64,000 nt of DNA from Tricholoma matsutake (lineage: Eukaryota > Basidiomycota > Agaricomycetes > Agaricales > Tricholomataceae): assembly GCA_026075535.2 (NCBI GenBank), contig AP026540.1, forward strand, positions 4,836,001-4,900,000, in the 5' to 3' direction. Under the pieces are notes generated by a model. That model made no database searches, had not been told where the DNA came from, and saw nothing but the letters and a program-made list of their open reading frames with translations. Position numbers and translations under genes: made by a program. This document shows positions 39,460 through 50,992 of this stretch, piece by piece. Positions within the stretch are counted from its first letter, which is position 1, and each line of letters opens with the position of its first letter.

Positions 39460-40058
39460 GCTGGTCGACATGCCATTCATCGCTAACGACAAGGCGTTAA
39501 CGCCTGATGTTGTCATCACACACTTGGGAAAGTCCAGAATTTCGGACCTCACAGTGCTTCAAGTCCCCCACCGTGTAGTACGCGATTCGAAGATGTCGGA
39601 TACGTGCACGAGCCAAGGCTCTTATCGGTCGAGGCATTCAATTTGGATGCTACGTTGCTTATGTTAGGGCTGCCAGGGCGAACCCTGGATTGCCCATCTG
39701 CCAACAATGCTGGAAGTGGGGCCACCCCACCCCAGCATGCAGAGCTCCACAGACCAAATGTCCGATCTGTGCAGGCCCACACCATAAGGAGCACCATCGT
39801 GCTCTCGCAGGGTGTTGTAAGGGAAACGCCAAGGTGAACCCTCCTGTCCCAGCTACCCCAGAGGGGGCAGCCTGTCCTCACCCGGCTAGGTGCATTAACT
39901 GCCGGAAAAATCATGCATCCGACGATCATCGGTGCAACTTCTGGCGACATCGCTTTGACCGAGATTGGATCAAAGCGCGCTATGACGAGGTGAGTGCGAG
40001 ATGTAACTCTCGCTCCCCTCCTGCTTACCATCCCGCAGGACGCGGTGGCCGAACGTAA
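39460..40058 (+). pseudogene. L4 ORF1, C-terminal part
   Basis: Resumes at KLVDMPFIANDKALTPDVV after the chain. A deletion of ~35 bp after MSDTCT (near 39606) shifts the frame. From 39690 on the zinc knuckles are readable in frame: CQQCWKWGHPTPAC, a CPICAGPH motif and CINCRKNHASDDHRC, ending TAA 40056-40058 directly before the ORF2 ATG. Confidence 0.85.
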
Positions 40059-40455
40059 ATGAGAGACAGACTTAGATCTACCCCTCAGCTACGTGTATTT
40101 AGTCAGAATGTAAATCGAAATTGGGGTTACATGGACTCGTTACTGGCGGATTTCGTAGATGACTACAACCTGCTTTTCATTCAAGAGCCTCCCTGGCGAT
40201 TAATAAGACACGCCCCCTCTGCCCACAACAGGGAGGGGGAAGAAGTTATAGGTGCACCAATGAGCCCAAATTGGGGTACTTTGGTGTGCCCATCGGGAAT
40301 TGATTCCCCTCCTCGCATTGCTGTCTATTTTGCGAACAGCATCGCTAATCTAAGACCGGGTCTCAGACGAGATCTGATCAATGATCATGACATCCTCTTG
40401 TTCTCACTGGGAATAGGGGAGGATGTCATGCTATTCGCTAACGTATACTCGGACA
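40059..40455 (+). pseudogene. L4 ORF2, N-terminal part (APE)
   Basis: MRDRLRSTPQLRVFSQNVNR from ATG 40059 to about residue 132 (FANVYSD), where N8 is inserted. Contains FSQNVNRNWG and FIQEPPWRL. Continues at 44526. Confidence 0.85.
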
Positions 40456-40906
40456 TCGCTCCTTGACTTGTTACAACCACCATAAACAGTGGTAAACACC
40501 TCTGCTCAACGTTGCCAGTGACGTCGACACTTCAATTTACGTCCGATTTTTGATCGGATTTCACCATCACGAACGCTCTCGGCGTCTCCAGACCTGCCCT
40601 GATTTGCTAAGAGATCCGTCCATCCGATCCCCGGGGATGCCCCGGTCATTGTTTTTGACAATGGCTGCTATTCGTCTCGTTCCCCTGTGCTTCGAGGATC
40701 CTGGCTAGGTGAGTGGTGTCTATGAAAGAGTAGTCTAGGTCCCTATGGGGGCTTAGAGTGGGTGTGGGATGCCTGCTTCAATGCTCGCCCAAGTCGACGC
40801 ACTCGCTTAGTTGGGGGAGGTCTGGCTCAGGGGGAGGGACATTGTTACTGGACTGCTGGTCGTCTCTGGGGCTTCCAACCTCCATGCTATGTGAGTCACT
40901 ACTACT

Positions 40907-43093
40907 TTTTTTTTTTTTTGGGTCAAAAATTTATAACGCGGGGCTCGAACGCAGTCCGCGGAGCGGGGTACAAACTTGGGTACTACTCTATCTACGCGTT
41001 CCCCTCGCCCATCTCCCACCCAGGTCCCCGTTTTAGCCACTTTAGGTGGGCAGTGCCACAGACGTTGGCCTCTCAGCCAGGAAAGGCAATAATCTGGAGG
41101 GGGAGCCCCCCCTCCCGAAGCTAGCCATTAGGTCGTCAGCTAGTGTGGAACGGTCCCCCAGCCACATATCCAACCGAAGTCAGATCAGGCGCGGCCGTGT
41201 TAATTCACTGTAAATCCCCCCTTGCGGGAGGAATAACCGTCTGCATGTTCCCAGCCAACAAGGGTTGACCACCCCAGGCGAATGAGGTGGACCATCACTG
41301 TGCCTGCGCACGAGTGACAAAAATGAGGTAGCTGGTTATTCACCTGGTTACTCACCGGAACTACTGTAGGCAGGGGGCCGAGGCCCCCCTCGAGCAAGTG
41401 CCAACACAAGCACGCACTCGATGACAACATCCCCCCCGCAGCGGGGAGAAGGTGTAGGGTAATGGCTAAGCGTCATTGTCCCGATAATGGCCACCACTCC
41501 TGTGATGGGCGTATATGTGGAGGGGTGGTACCCCTTTTTAGTAGTGACGCTGCTGTGCTCGAGGACCTCGAGGACGACGGCGACGTGCTGGGGACGAGGG
41601 TTCCCCAGATTGAGGCTCTGATTGAGCTGCTAGCATCGCCACATAGGAAGCTCGAAAGGCTGCCGGAGACGTGAGATCGAGAGGTGATGCGGCAGCTCCT
41701 AGTTCTGCCGACATCGTCTCAGACAATCACCATGTGGCTGTGAATAATTCCCAAGCCATCTGACGCCATACGTTCCTCTCCATAAGAGGGACGGCAGACA
41801 CTCGGACAGTACCGACGAAAATCGTTATTGCCTCCAGTAGATGTAGAAAGCCATGAGAGGTGGCTGTTAATTCCGCCCTCTCATCTCTCGACAACGGAGG
41901 CTCATCCTCCACCAACTCTGGGATGGCGGATGAACCCGGTGAAGTGGGGAGGGGCGGCACAGATTGCTCCTGCTGCCCCTCTGGATAAAGGAGCTCGGCA
42001 TTGCCAAGCTCCCGATTGTTGTTGGCCTCGAGCCCAAGCTTGAGAGCCAGATTACTTGTATCGTTGGCCACCTGCTGTGACCACAAGACACGGTTTATAG
42101 TCTCCTGCGAGGCTAGCTCGGGGAGACCTGGGATGAATTTGACGTCTCCGCCGATGGCAGAGTCGTCAACTTCTGATAGGTCGGAGGAGTCGTCCTCCGA
42201 CCATAGATTGTGGAGCTGGTTGTCCACATCAGAGTCCCATCCACCCAAAGAGATGTGACCGAACTCTGGGAGATAGTCATCGTCGAAGTCTGCGATGTCG
42301 AAATTGGAGCGGAAGAGGGGGTCGCTGTGCACCACCCGGTGCCGAATTCGCACTCTACGGTTCGCAGAGGGCATTGAGGATGATTTAGCAAAGTAGATGA
42401 CGGTAAAGGTCAAGATATGTAGCGTGATAACGATAACAGACGGTCCCTTATCTCAATTCCGGATCCACCTGATATAGCCTCCAATCGCTCTGAGGGGACA
42501 GACAGGCCGCACATCCTGCTGTCGAGTGGGAGAAGATTGAACCTGGGTCATACCACCCCAAAGGAGTGAGCACCGGAGGTGAGAAGTTGGTGTTGAGTAG
42601 CGGCCACCAGAGCATCGACCTAGCCATCAGGGGGCACCATCACCCGGCCCCTTTTAACGATGGTGGAGGCTGGAAGCCCCCCAGGCGACCAGCAATCCAG
42701 TGAGAGTGTCCCTCCTCCTAAGCCAGACCTCCCCCAACTAAGCGAATGCGACGACATGGGCGAGCGTTGAAGTAGGCATCCCACACCCACTCTGAGACCC
42801 CAGAGGGACCCAGACTACTCTTTCATTGACAACACTCACCTAGCCAGGATCCTTGAAGCCCAGGAGAATGAGACAAATAGCAGACACTGTCAGAAACAGT
42901 GCCCAAGGCATCCACAGAGATCGGATGGACGGATCCCTTAGCACATCAGGCTATGCCTGGAGACACCGAGAGCGTTCGTGATGGTGAAATCTGATCGAAA
43001 ATCGGACAAAAATTGAAGTGTCGACGTCGCGTGCAACGTTGAGCAGAGGTGTTTACCACTATTCATGGTGGTTGTAACAAGTCAAGGAGCGTC
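40907..43093 (-). mobile_element. Short element N9, subtype B, full length, inside N8
   Basis: Minus-strand copy with T13 tail at 40907-40919 and TTTTTGACCC terminus; 5' end near 43093. TSD GAGTCACTACTACT at 40893-40906 and 43094-43107 (N8 leader). Leader hairpin CACTGT/ACAGTG at 42885-42901. This sits five layers below the host: L2, N4, L4, N8, N9. Confidence 0.92.
41538..42374 (-). pseudogene. Short-element protein, subtype B (N9), one nonsense codon
   Basis: 279 codons from ATG 42374 (MPSANRRVRIRHRVVHSDPL) to 41538, closed once at 41729-41727, where W-TGA-LSE replaces WRLSE (CGA to TGA, about codon 216). Otherwise the same layout as N4 and N7: acidic N-terminus, ELGNAELLYPEGQQEQ, IPELVEDEPPLSRDERAEL, helical core, basic tail. 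The nonsense codon falls in the core and would remove the basic tail. Confidence 0.78.
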
Positions 43094-43432
43094 GAGTCAC
43101 TACTACTAGAGACAAGCTACACTGACTACCTGTTGGAATACACCGTCATTAAAAGGGGCCGGGTGATGGTGCCCCCTGATAGCTAGGTCGATGCTCTGGT
43201 GGCCGCATTTCACCACCGACTCCTCACCTCCGGTGCTCACTCCTCTGGGGTGTTATGACCCGGGTTCAATCTTCTCCCACCAGGCAACAGGATGCGTGGC
43301 CTGTTCGCCCCCTCGGAGCGTTTGGAGGCTGTATCGGGTGGACCTGGAACTGAGATAAGGGGCCATCTGTTATCAACCTTACGCTACGTACTTTGACTGT
43401 TATTGTCATTTACCTGTGCTAACTCACTCTCA

Positions 43433-43850
43433 ATGCCCAAACGGCTGAACAGAGACCAAACCACACGCTGGGGCCTTCACGACCCCACCTTGATTATGGG
43501 TGACATCGTTGGTGATGATGCCCAAGACTATGACACCCAGTTCTCACAGAATGAACTGGAGGTAGCAGCTGCCCTAGGCAGTTTGAGATCTGTGGGCTGG
43601 AGAGGACCTCCCCGACCCTGATGACTACGTGGACTCTCTTGCTAGGCAGGAGGCCCTCGCTTACACTGCACGCTGCATATTTCAATCACTTGCATCATAT
43701 ACCAGTACTAACTTGCTCCTGATGCCCAAGCGGACAACCAGAGACGATCATTCCAACGATCCTACGCCTCCGGCAGCTGTTCCAGCTTCCTGTGTGGTGA
43801 TGCCAACAGCTCTAGCAGAGCTTCAATCTGGGGAACCCTCGTTCCCAGTA
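43433..43850 (+). pseudogene. Short-element ORF, subtype C remnant (N8)
   Basis: Starts MPKRLNRDQTTRWGLHDPTL at ATG 43433, frameshifted after ~45 codons to a stop at 43619-43621. Then a repeated leader/start-like segment (ATGCCCAAGCGGACAACC near 43722) and the C-terminal coding end, with the helical core missing. Matches N6 closely. Confidence 0.75.
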
Positions 43851-44525
43851 CAGTGCCGTCATCATCACAGATGGCCGTGCTGCTACTTGTGTGGGGCATC
43901 CTGCTCCACACCCATCACTGCCAGTCCGCTGGCTGCTGTCGGGTTGGTGACAAATGTCGCTACCCTTTACGTTCTCCCCGCTGCGGGGGGGAAACTGTTA
44001 TCGAGTGCATGTGCTTGCAGCGCATTTGCTCAAGGGGGGCCTTGGCCCCCTGCTTACGACGGTTCCGGTGAATAACCAGGTGAACAACCAGCTGCCACAT
44101 TACTGTCACGCGTGCATTACATGGTGATGGTCCACCTCATTTGTCTGGGGTGGTCAATCCTCATTGGCTGGGAGTATGCGGACGGTTATTCCTCCCGCAA
44201 GGGGGGATTTACAGTGAATTAACACGGCCATGCCTGATCTGACTTTGGTTGGATATGTGGCTGGGGGACCGGTTCGCACCAGTGGGTGATCTAATGGCTA
44301 GCTTCGGGAGGGGGTCTCCCCCTCCAGATTATTGCCTTTCCTGGCTGAGAGGCCAATGTCTGTGGCACTGGCCGCCTAAAGTGGCTAAAACGAGGACCTG
44401 GGTAGGATATGGGTGAGGGGAAGCGTAGTTATAGTAGTACCCAAGTTTGTATCCTGCTCCGCGGACTGCGATTGAGCCCCATGTTATCAATTGTTGACCC
44501 AAAAAAAAAAAAAAAAAAAAAAAAT

Positions 44526-47500
44526 GTATACTCGGACAGCCAACACTCGGCCATCACACTCTTATTTGAGAACGTCATGACGATCCCCCGCCTACATTTC
44601 ATGTGTGGTGATTTCAATGTGAGACACGCCTCCTGGGACCCCCAGGGGCCTGAACACTCTATCCATGCTGACCACTTAGTAGAAACGGCTACGGCATTAG
44701 GCCTGACTAGAGCCCTACCAGTAGTGGAAGGCCCCACACATTTCCCCCCTCAACAGGGCCTTCACCCCATGGTGATCGACCTAATGTTCATACCTACGGA
44801 TCTCAGATTCGTACTGTACTGTGAAATTGTACCTGAAGCCAGGGGAACATCTGACCACGCCCCTCTGACATTAGTGCTACCTGGCCCGGGATCCTTGGTT
44901 CCAGTTCCCAAGTGGTCCATCAAAAAAGGATCCGAGGAGGAAGCGTCTTACCGGGACGATGTCTCTTCCGCTTTAACTCCGTGGCTAAATTGGCACGGAG
45001 ATACTTCGGCAGAAATTGATGATGTCGTTTCGGCGATATCAGCAATTTTAAACAAGGCATGGGAAAACCATGCCAAGGAATCTCGCCTCGGCAAGTCGTC
45101 CAAAGGCTGGTGGACAGACGAATGCAGTGGTGCCCTAGATGCTTACAGAGCCACCCGAGATGAGGAGGACTGGAAGCAGTACAGGAAAGTCATGTGACAC
45201 GCAAAGCGTGATTTCTTCGACGACCGTATCCAGGAAGTGGCTACGACGAATAGACGACCCTGGGATTTGATGTCCTGGACGCGTCAACGTAACCTCCCGT
45301 CGTACGAGGCTATCTCCTATCGGGGAGAACCCTGCAATGATCTGGACTCCCTCTGGGCTGCCCTGGATGGGTCCTATAACGCTGCCTCAGATTGAGTAGT
45401 TGATCTGAGCATTCTTGATGAACTCGACCCGGTGCCTGAAAGGGCCTGGATCCCGTTCTCCGTTACAGAAATGAAAGAAGCGCTAAATGCGTGTTCTTCC
45501 CATTCCGCTCCAGGTCCAGATCATGTTACATGGTCGCACCTTAAACACTGGTGCATCAACCCAGAAGTGGCAGGGCTCATAACCCGCATTGCTGAGGCAT
45601 GCATCACTGCTGGCCATTGGCCGGCTCACTTTAAGAAATCCCTGTCAGTTATTATCCCGAAGCCAGGGAAACCTAATTACTCTACCCCTAAGTCGTTCAG
45701 GCCTATCGTGCTACTGAACACTTTGGGCAAACTAGTCGAGAAGATGTTGTCTAGGCGACTTCAGTTCGACGGTGTCGCACACGAGGCCTTCGAGCAAAAT
45801 CAGTTCGGAGGCATCGCCCAGCGTTCCACTGAGGACGCAGGAATCTACCTTACCCACCTGGTCAGAGCAGGATGGGCCAGAGGACTCAAAACGAGTGTCA
45901 TCGCCTTCGACATTGCTCAATTTTTCCCCTCCTTGAACCATCAGGTTCTATTGGAGATTATCTCTTGGTCGGGATTCCCTGCGCAAGTAGTGAATTTCTT
46001 CCGCTCTTACCTGGTCGGCCCCAGGACGACTTACAAATGGAACACTTTCTCATCTGGCTCCTTTGCAGCAGATGTGGGAGTGGGACAAGGATCTGCCTTG
46101 TCCCCTGTCCTGTCAGCGCTATACCTAATGCCTATCATGAAACTCTTCAGAAGAAGCAAAGTCGGCAAAGATGTCGACCTCATGTTGTATGTGGACAATG
46201 GTACCCTCATCGCCCACTCCCCACAGTTGGAGGATAACCTCCCCCTGCTTAAGAAAGCTTATGGCTGGATCTTCCAGGCATTCACCTCACTCGGACTTGT
46301 CCTCAAACATGACAAGTCCGAAATATTTCACTTCTCGAGGGCGAGGAGATTCACCCCTGACCTCGGCTTTGCCCCGTACACGGGCAATACCCCTCTCAAA
46401 CCCAAGGTCACCTGGAGGTACCTTGGTTTCTTCTTCGACTGCAAACTCTCCTTTAAGGAGCACACACGGTTCTACTCCACCAAAGCCCTTACTACAGCAA
46501 GGGCGATGGGAATGCTCGGCAATTCGATCAGAGGGTTAACCCCTATGCAGAAGCGCCTCTTGTACCGGTCGTGTGTCGTACCTATTATGACATACGGACT
46601 CAGACTATGGCACTTCAAAGGCGCTCATGTCAAAGGTGTCATTAAAACGTTGGCCCAAGTGCAGTCTATTGCTGCTCGTTGGATCCTCGGTGCATTCAGA
46701 ACCACTCCTATCGGTGGACTGGAAAGTATTGCAGGGCTGCTGCCTATGCAGCTGCTACTGCGCCGCCTGGTCGACAGAGGGGTGTTCAGGACCCCCCTGC
46801 TGGCTCCATCTCACCCCCTAAGAGCAATCTTAGGGCCTAATCACATTGGCACCACCCACTCTCACGAGCTAGGACTCTGGGGAGGGAACGTGCTCGACAC
46901 ACTCACCCTACAAGGCCCATCTGTCGCTTCGGCTGCAGCTCTGGCCCTGGTACCAGGCGATGAGTTCGACCCCTTTGGGGAAGAAAGCACACCTGGAAAC
47001 AGAGTGAAGGATCTCTTCCCCACTCGTTTCTCCTCTCATCGTCTCACCTCTAAGGAGGATGGAGCGAGGAATTCGTACAGGAGTGACCTCGATAAAGCCT
47101 GGGCATCGGCCCAAGTGGAGGATGACACTCTCGTTGTCGCAGTGGACGCTTCGGTGCCCACAGATGCTAAATTCCAAGCTGTCGCCTCTGCTCTTGTCTT
47201 CGGACAGGGAGAACAGGTCAATCGTGTTGTTTCAGCTTCTGGGAGAAGAACCCCCGCAGAAGTCAAACTCTTCGCTCTCCAACTGGGTGTCTCGGCTGCT
47301 TGCAGCAGAGGATGCAAACAGTTGGTGATCTTCTCGGACTCTACTATGGGCATTGAGTCCCTAATCGATGCTAAACCATGGTCTGGGCAAATCTTTGCCC
47401 TAGACGCTTGTCGCTCTCTTCGCCCCTGGCTAGCTGGGGATGAGGAGAGAACCGTTACATTCTGGCATGTCCCCTCAAAATTCGAGTGGAACGTACACAA

Positions 47501-47990
47501 GATGGCTCATGATGTAGCTACATCTACCAAGATCTCCGTGGGCAGACACCCACGGACGTCTCTAGATTACCTTAAAAACCAGGTCGAAAAGGCCATTTGT
47601 AAGGATTGGCACACCCGGTTCTCAGATCCGGCGTATCGTGGTCGGCATTTCTACCAACTCAAAGGAGTGGGTGGGAAACCGGTACTACCCTCGACTCACA
47701 AAGGTGGGCCTTGGCTGAAAACAACACTACGTTGACTTCCCGTTCAACTCGTATGATCACTGGCCATGCTCCTATAGGGGAGTATCGTCAACGTCTATCC
47801 CTCGACGGGGAATACCAATGCTGGTGTCTTGGTCCCGACATACAAACTCGAGACCACCTACTATGCGTCTGCCCTAAGGTGGATCGCAAAGAAACTCGCG
47901 CAAGCCCTGACTCTGTCAAGGGCTTCCACGAATTCATGGACAACAACCCAGTTCTCGGGTCGTTCAACTCACTCGCGTGGGATCCAGGAT
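44526..47990 (+). pseudogene. L4 ORF2, main part (APE end, RT, RNase H), several lesions
   Basis: Resumes ORF2 after N8. Nonsense TGA at 45195-45197 and 45393-45395, both CGA in L3. The RT site reads YVDN instead of YVDD (GACGAT to GACAAT, another CpG change) near 46190. A 10-bp deletion near 47720 (after GGPWLK) shifts the frame before the last ~80 codons. RNase H motifs are readable (VVAVDASVPTDAKFQ, VIFSDSTMGIES). Ends at TAG 47988-47990. Not functional. Confidence 0.87.
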
Positions 47991-48208
47991 AGGTTGTGCG
48001 CGCAGGGCGTATGACCCCCGTCTGGTCCTGGCTAGTGTAATCGGTATGTCGGGGTGGCCGTTGGGCACCAGGCAAGTCCGTTAACCCTCATAAAGGGGGC
48101 CCACCCATGTTCAGGAGCGACTGTCAGGGAGGGGGGACACAAAACTAGGTACTGGTTCGGGGAGGCGCCTGAGCACTTCCAGATCCACTGTCGGTTATGC
48201 GTTACAGC
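47991..48208 (+). other. L4 3' UTR, first part
   Basis: Non-coding LINE 3' UTR up to TATGCGTTACAGC, where L8 is inserted. It continues at 59187 (TATGCGTTACGGC, TSD with one difference) to the A14 tail at 59508-59521. Confidence 0.85.
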
Positions 48209-48651
48209 TTTTTTTTTTTTTTTTTTTTTGGGTCAGAAGTTTATAACGCGGCGCCCGATCGCAGTCCGCGGTAGAGACATACAAACAAAGTACACTATGC
48301 CCAGCCCAAGTCCTCCTCCTGCTGATCTTCGCACCAACCACCTGGATAGCTGCACTGACCACTAAGGGGGCCCCCTTTATCGAGTAAACGGATTTGTCAG
48401 TGGTGGCGTACCGACAACTCGAGCTTGATGATGTCATGTTCCCCGAATCCCTATGGGTATGAGTGCAAGATTTAGGGGATATTGCTGCCCCGACGTGAGC
48501 CTCTCAGCTCGGAAAGGAGGGCGTAATCGGTGTCAGAGCCGTAACGCACAACCGACAGTGGATCTGAAAGCGCTCAGGCGCCTCCCTGAACCAGTACCTA
48601 GTTTCGTGTCCCCCCTCCCTGACAGTCGCTCCTGAACACGGGCGGGCCCCC

Positions 48652-50879
48652 CCTTTTTTTTTTTTTTGGATCAGAATTTATAATGCGGGGCTCGAACGCA
48701 GTCCGCGGAGCAAGGTACAAACTTGGGTACTACTTTATCTACGTGTTCCCCTCGCCCATCTCCCACTCAGGTCCCCGTTTTAGCCACTTTAGGCGGGCAG
48801 TGCCACAGACGTTGGCCTCTCAGCCAGGAAAGGCAATAATCTGGAGGGGGCGCCCCCCCCTCCCGAAGTTAGCCATTAGATCGCCCGCTGGAGCAAATGG
48901 TCCCCCAGCCACATGTCCGACCAAGGCCAGACCAGGCGCAGCAGTGTTAATTCACCGTAAATCCCCCCTTGCGGGAGGAATAACCTTCTGCGTTTTTCCA
49001 GCCAACGAGGATTGACCACCCCAGACGAATGAGGTGGACCATCACTGTGTTGTGCACGAGTGACAGTAACAAGGTGGGTGGTTGTTCACCTGGTTATTCA
49101 CCGTGACCGCCGTAAGTAGGGGGCCAAGGCCCCCCTCGAGCAAATGCACACATGTGCATGCACTCGATGACATTGTCCCCCCCGCAGTGGGGGGAAGGTA
49201 TAGGGAGGTGCCACCATGTCACCATCCCAATAATGGCCACCAGTTGGTACTTGGTGGCCGTGAGTGTAGAGGGGGATAGGCCCCTGTACTAGTTGCAGTG
49301 CTGCTGTCCACGAGGACCTCGAGGACGGCGGCGCCGTGCTGGGGACGAGGGTTCCCCAGATTGAGGCTCTGATTGAGCAGTGTGCATCGCCGCATAGGAA
49401 GCCCGGAAGGCTGCCAGAGACGTGAGATCGAGAGGTGTCGGAACGGCTGCTAGTTCCGCCGACATCGTCTCAGACAGTCGCCAAGTGGTCGTGAATAACT
49501 CCCAGGCCATTTGGCGCCATGCGTTCCTCTCTGCAGGGGGAACGGCGGACGTACGGACGGTACCAACAAACATGGTCATCGCGTCGAGTTGGTGTAGCAT
49601 GGCATGAGAGGTGGCTTCAATTTCCAACCTCTCATTCACAGATAGCGGCACTTCGTCCTCCACCAACTCAGGGATGGGGGGCAAAGGCGGTAACGGGGCA
49701 GGGGATGCCTCCGGATAGAAGAGCTCGGCCATGCCGAGCTCCTGTGTATACATGTCCTCGCGTTCAAGACTGTGAGTCCAACGTTTATGTGCGATATGGA
49801 CGTCCTGCGCCCACAGCACACGGTCGATCATTTGCCTCGAGGCTAGCTTGGGGCTGCTCTCGGCATAATTGAGGGCCTCCTGCATAGCAAGAGAATCCTC
49901 GTCATCGTCATCGTCAGGGTTGGAGAGGTCTTCTCCGGCCCACAGATCTCTGACTGCTCTTAGGGCAGTAGCTACCTCCGGATCGTCTTGATCGTACCGG
50001 GTGTCGTAGTCTTGGATGTCATCTTCATAGATGTCGCCCATAATCAGGGAGGGGTTGTGTAGACCCCAATGTGGTGTTTGGTCTCTAGTTCGCCATTTAG
50101 GCATTGAGAGGAAGTTAATGCTTGTAGATGATGGTAGAAATCGAAATACGTAGCGTGCCATCGATAATGGGTGATCCCTTATCTCTATTCCGGGTCCACC
50201 CGATACTGCCTCCGAACGCTCCGAGGGGGAACAGGCCGCACATCCTGTAGCCTGGTGGGAGAAGATTGAACCCAGGTCATAACACCCCAGAGGAGTGAGC
50301 ACCAGAGGTAAAGGGATAGTGGTGAGAAGCGGCCACCGAGGTGTAGACCTAGCCGCTAGGGGGCACCATCGCCCGGCCCCTTTTCATGATGGTGTATTCC
50401 AGCAGGTAGTCAGTGTAGCATGTCTCTAGTAGCAGAAACTCACAGAGCATGGAGGCTGGAAGCCTCCCAGATGACCAGCAGTCCAGTGATAATGTCCCTC
50501 CTCCCTAAGCCAGACCTCCCCCACCTAGACGAGTGTGACGACTTGGGCGAGCATTGAAGCAGGCATCCCACACCCACTCTAAGCCCCCAGAGGGACCTAG
50601 ACTACTCTTTCATAGACAACACTCACCTAGTCAGGATCCTCGAAGCCCAGGAGAACGAGACGAATAGCAGCCATTGTCAAAAACAATGACCGGGGCATCC
50701 ACGGAGATCGGATGGACGGATCTCTTAGCAAATCAGGGCAAGCCTGGGGACGCCGAGAGCGTTCGTGATGGTGAAATCCGATCGAAAATCGGACAAAAAT
50801 TGGAGTCTCGACGTTGCTACCAACATCGAGCAGGAGTGTTTACCACTGTTTATGGTGGTTGTAACAAGTCAAGGAGCGT
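48652..50879 (-). mobile_element. Short element N10, subtype A, full length
   Basis: Minus-strand copy in the L8 3' UTR. Tail T14 near 48654-48667, CTGATCC terminus, intact ORF, leader hairpin CATTGT/ACAATG at 50672-50688. TSD GGCGGGCCCCC at 48641-48651 and 50880-50890, the shortest seen (11 bp). Confidence 0.92.
49289..50104 (-). CDS. Short-element protein, subtype A (N10), unknown function, intact
   Basis: 271 aa from ATG 50104 (MPKWRTRDQTPHWGLHNPSL). Same layout as N2: acidic block (LSNPDDDDDEDSLAMQEAL), ELGMAELFYPEASPAPLP, IPELVEDEVPLSVNERLEI, helical core with ERNAWRQMAWELFTTTWRL, SPLDLTS-like segment and C-terminal RGPRGQQHCN. The frame stays open upstream of the ATG (to ~50302), but the ATG matches the start in the other copies, so I choose it. 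Confidence 0.8.
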   Translation of the reverse strand: MPKWRTRDQTPHWGLHNPSLIMGDIYEDDIQDYDTRYDQDDPEVATALRAVRDLWAGEDLSNPDDDDDEDSLAMQEALNYAESSPKLASRQMIDRVLWAQDVHIAHKRWTHSLEREDMYTQELGMAELFYPEASPAPLPPLPPIPELVEDEVPLSVNERLEIEATSHAMLHQLDAMTMFVGTVRTSAVPPAERNAWRQMAWELFTTTWRLSETMSAELAAVPTPLDLTSLAAFRASYAAMHTAQSEPQSGEPSSPARRRRPRGPRGQQHCN

Positions 50880-50992
50880 GGCGGGCCCCCTTTATGAGGG
50901 TTAACGGACTCGCCTGGTGCCCTACGGCCACCCCGACATACCGATAACACTAGCCAGAACCAGACGAGGGTCATACGCCCTGCGCGCACGAC

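Larger units (their letters stand above)
40456..44525 (+). mobile_element. Short element N8, subtype C, split by N9
   Basis: Plus-strand copy: 40456-40906 and 43094-44524, with N9 between. TSD GTATACTCGGACA (L4 ORF2) at 40443-40455 and 44526-44538. Tail A24 at 44501-44524, the longest in the window. Leader hairpin CATTGT/ACAATG at 40647-40663. Same internal deletion as N6. Confidence 0.92.
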
